64,000 bases of DNA from Viridothelium virens. Taxonomy: Eukaryota; Ascomycota; Dothideomycetes; Trypetheliales; Trypetheliaceae. Of this stretch, positions 62,038 through 64,000 are shown in pieces. Position 1 is the stretch's first letter. Every line of letters starts with the position of its first letter. Both the position numbers and the translations under genes were made by a program. Below the pieces are notes generated by a model. The model was not told the DNA's origin, did no database searches, and worked only from the letters and a program-made list of their open reading frames with translations. Where the stretch lies: assembly GCA_010094025.1 (NCBI GenBank), contig ML991776.1, positions 558,001 through 622,000 of the forward strand, read 5' to 3'.

Positions 62038-64000
62038 ATGCCAGATCTAGATGAAATGGGATCTACAACAATAGCATTTTCCACACAATGGAAGGTTCTT
62101 GGACCTTTCCAAATTGGCACCCGAGGCACGGAATCCTCTTTATCTCTGCGGTGTTTGGATCATCAATTGACGAGACGGCGTAGAGGCTACCTGGGGAGCT
62201 GACCCTCTTGAGTATCATGGCGGCTTTCATGCGTTGAAGTATGATAACAAGGCTCGCTTTTCCAGTTCCTTAGCACCCGACGGATCTGTCTCCTGGGCTA
62301 TTGTTGACTCTGCCTACCCTCTGGAGCAACCAGCTAAACGGGCCATTACCTTCGCTTTCCCGGACATAGACTGGAAATTTCAGCAAGCTGTTTTTGGCTG
62401 GGCCGCGCTTCAATACCAGGCCTGGGCACGGGGTGAAATAGAAGTACACACGCAGACTAGCCAGACCGTAGCTCTGTATACCGATAATGTGCTGGAGTTC
62501 TGGATTGATGACGAACATCTCTTCGGTGGAGACTATTACGGCTTTCGGCGATCACCAGTCGTGCTTCATCTAGATCCTGGAACGCATCAATTGGACATCC
62601 GTCTCGTTCGCGATCTTAGGGCTATGGGAGGTGGCTATGGCGAGAACGGTCCGAGTATTGACATTGATCTAGAGCTGAAAGTTCCTGCCAAACCTTTAGA
62701 TGCTGTGTCCAAGATTCTGGTCTCCGATTACGTTGACGGCGTCCTGGCTGGATCGCTTGCATCTGTCTCACTGCAGAATACGGACACTAGAGCAGTCAAT
62801 ATCACACAGATCTCATCTGCAAATGTAAGTAATCATCTCATGCGTTTGCAAGGGGACCTGTACAATCTTGTTTCCATCATGATGAATGCTCCGCCGTGAG
62901 ATTTTGGCTAAATGGTTAGATAGCCTTATTATTCGATACGTATGGTGAGTGGTTCACAGATTCATCTCGCGCCTGGACAAGCTAGGCCGATTGCTTTCGA
63001 GATCGAGACCCTAGGCGCTTTTGCTTCTCGCCTTGAAGTGCTGGTGTCGTACGAATTACCTTCGTCTCAGGACAATGAAGAGATCTTGTCCTCTTTCACT
63101 CTGTCCCAAGAAGTCAAGCGTCGGTCCCCGTATGAGCCTCAGAAAATGACCTTTATGCATCCGGGAGGTATCGTATCATACGCCATGCTACGGCCGCCAA
63201 GCAAAGAAGCTCAGAAACTTTGTTCAGAGGCCTCCAAGTCGTCAGTGCCTATCCTGCTTCAGCTTCATGGCGCTGGTCTGGAAGCGGAAGATGAAATGGT
63301 GGCTCATGCACTTGATCCAGTCCCGGACCTCTGCGCCTGGACCCTGTTCCCGACCGGCGTGACTCCTTGGAGTGGAGATGACTGGCATACCTGGGGCTTT
63401 TCGGACGTGGAAGCAGCCATAAAAGCTATTCCATCCTGGATTCAGTCTGTGCACTGGGAGGGTCCTAGCGCAAACACTGAGAAGTGGCTCGTAAGCGGCC
63501 ATTCCAACGGTGGACAAGGCTCGTGGTACATTGCTACTCATCGACCCGATAATGTCATCGCACTTGCCCCTGTCTCAGGATATCTCTCGATTCAATCATA
63601 TGTGCCTTATGGCACGTGGCGGAGCATGGATCCAAAACGACAGGGTATATTGCAAGCTTCTCTGAATAGCTATCGTCACGAGTTACTCGCAGACAACTTG
63701 AAAGGCATTCCGATCATCCAGCAACATGGCAGTGCAGATGATAATGTGCCGGTGTGGCATTCGCGAGCCATGCACGAATACATCGAACAAGCTGTTGGGC
63801 GCTCTTCTTACTTCGAACTTCCAGGCGAAACGCATTGGTTCGATGGCATCATGACGACTGAGCCCATGCGTAACTTCTACAAAGCTAACTTGCCTACACC
63901 AGGCGAACGGCTCGAATCGAGCCGGCTGGACCAGCAGTCGCAGTCCGAGAAATTCAGTCTCGTTGTTGCTAATCCGGCTGATACGGGTTCTAAGAACGGC
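62038..64000 (+). CDS. Alpha/beta-hydrolase (S9-like serine hydrolase), 3' end beyond window
   Basis: Exons 62038-62125, 62184-62824 and 62924 onward give at least 602 residues. The N-terminal part (WKVLGPFQIGTREATWGADP, then YHGGFHALKYDNKARFSSSL) is a beta-rich domain found in a fungal secreted-peptidase-like family. The catalytic domain has QLHGAGLE, nucleophile SGHSNGGQG (S437), acid HGSADDNVPVWHS (D515 or D516) and THWFDG (H547), a complete Ser-Asp-His triad of the prolyl-oligopeptidase type. The first intron is of the rare GC-AG class (GAG|GCACGG to GCGTAG); only this splice restores GTREATWGADPLEYHGG. No signal peptide is seen at this start, so an upstream exon is possible. The substrate is unknown. 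Confidence 0.82.

Overview
The window is a gene-dense stretch of a filamentous ascomycete (Pezizomycotina) nuclear chromosome. Reasons: short introns of about 50-160 bp with GT...CTAAC...AG signals, genes about 1-2 kb apart on both strands, and recognisable fungal families: a VTC4 polyphosphate polymerase, an AA9 lytic polysaccharide monooxygenase, HDA1 with an Arb2-like tail, Rcf2, a PNS1-type transporter and GAPDH with fungal intron positions. I cannot name the class or species. Predicted proteins were assembled by reading splice sites by eye. Exon junctions are given where the phase closes exactly.

Layout. 0-5 kb: VTC4 (runs off the left edge) and a tail-anchored Nudix protein share a promoter with a CACGTGGG phosphate-response-type site; Rcf2 (respiratory supercomplex factor) follows. 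5-7.3 kb is a gene-poor gap. 7.3-18 kb: secreted AA9 LPMO, SelO/Fmp40 AMPylase, a DCAF4-like WD40 protein, a PNS1/CTL transporter and an unusual Rab GTPase with a long interswitch insert. 18-26 kb: COX5, GAPDH and HDA1, all housekeeping. 27-32.6 kb: a Crinkler/RHS-like P-loop NTPase plus nuclease-fold protein, then a membrane-anchored cupredoxin-like protein. 33-41 kb: TAD3 (tRNA wobble deaminase subunit) carrying an inserted ZZ-like zinc finger, a JmjC protein, a trans-enoyl-reductase-like dehydrogenase and an F-box protein. 41-55 kb is more accessory: a membrane-anchored fucose-lectin-like propeller, an arylsulfatase, a secreted Arg-Pro-Asn-repeat protein with Kex2-like sites, an MFS transporter, a possible P450 remnant and a choline/GABA-type permease. 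56-64 kb: a PD-(D/E)XK-like fungal protein, a Sly41-type transporter and an alpha/beta hydrolase that runs off the right edge.

Most genes are unrelated housekeeping functions and do not form one pathway. The segments around 27-29 kb, 41-55 kb and 56-58 kb look accessory. The most distinctive items are the TAD3 zinc-finger insertion, the NTPase-nuclease protein with its N-terminal zinc ribbon, the Rab insert, and the secreted repeat protein. I saw no tRNA or rRNA gene, CRISPR array, intact transposon or virus-like element. No complete biosynthetic cluster is present.
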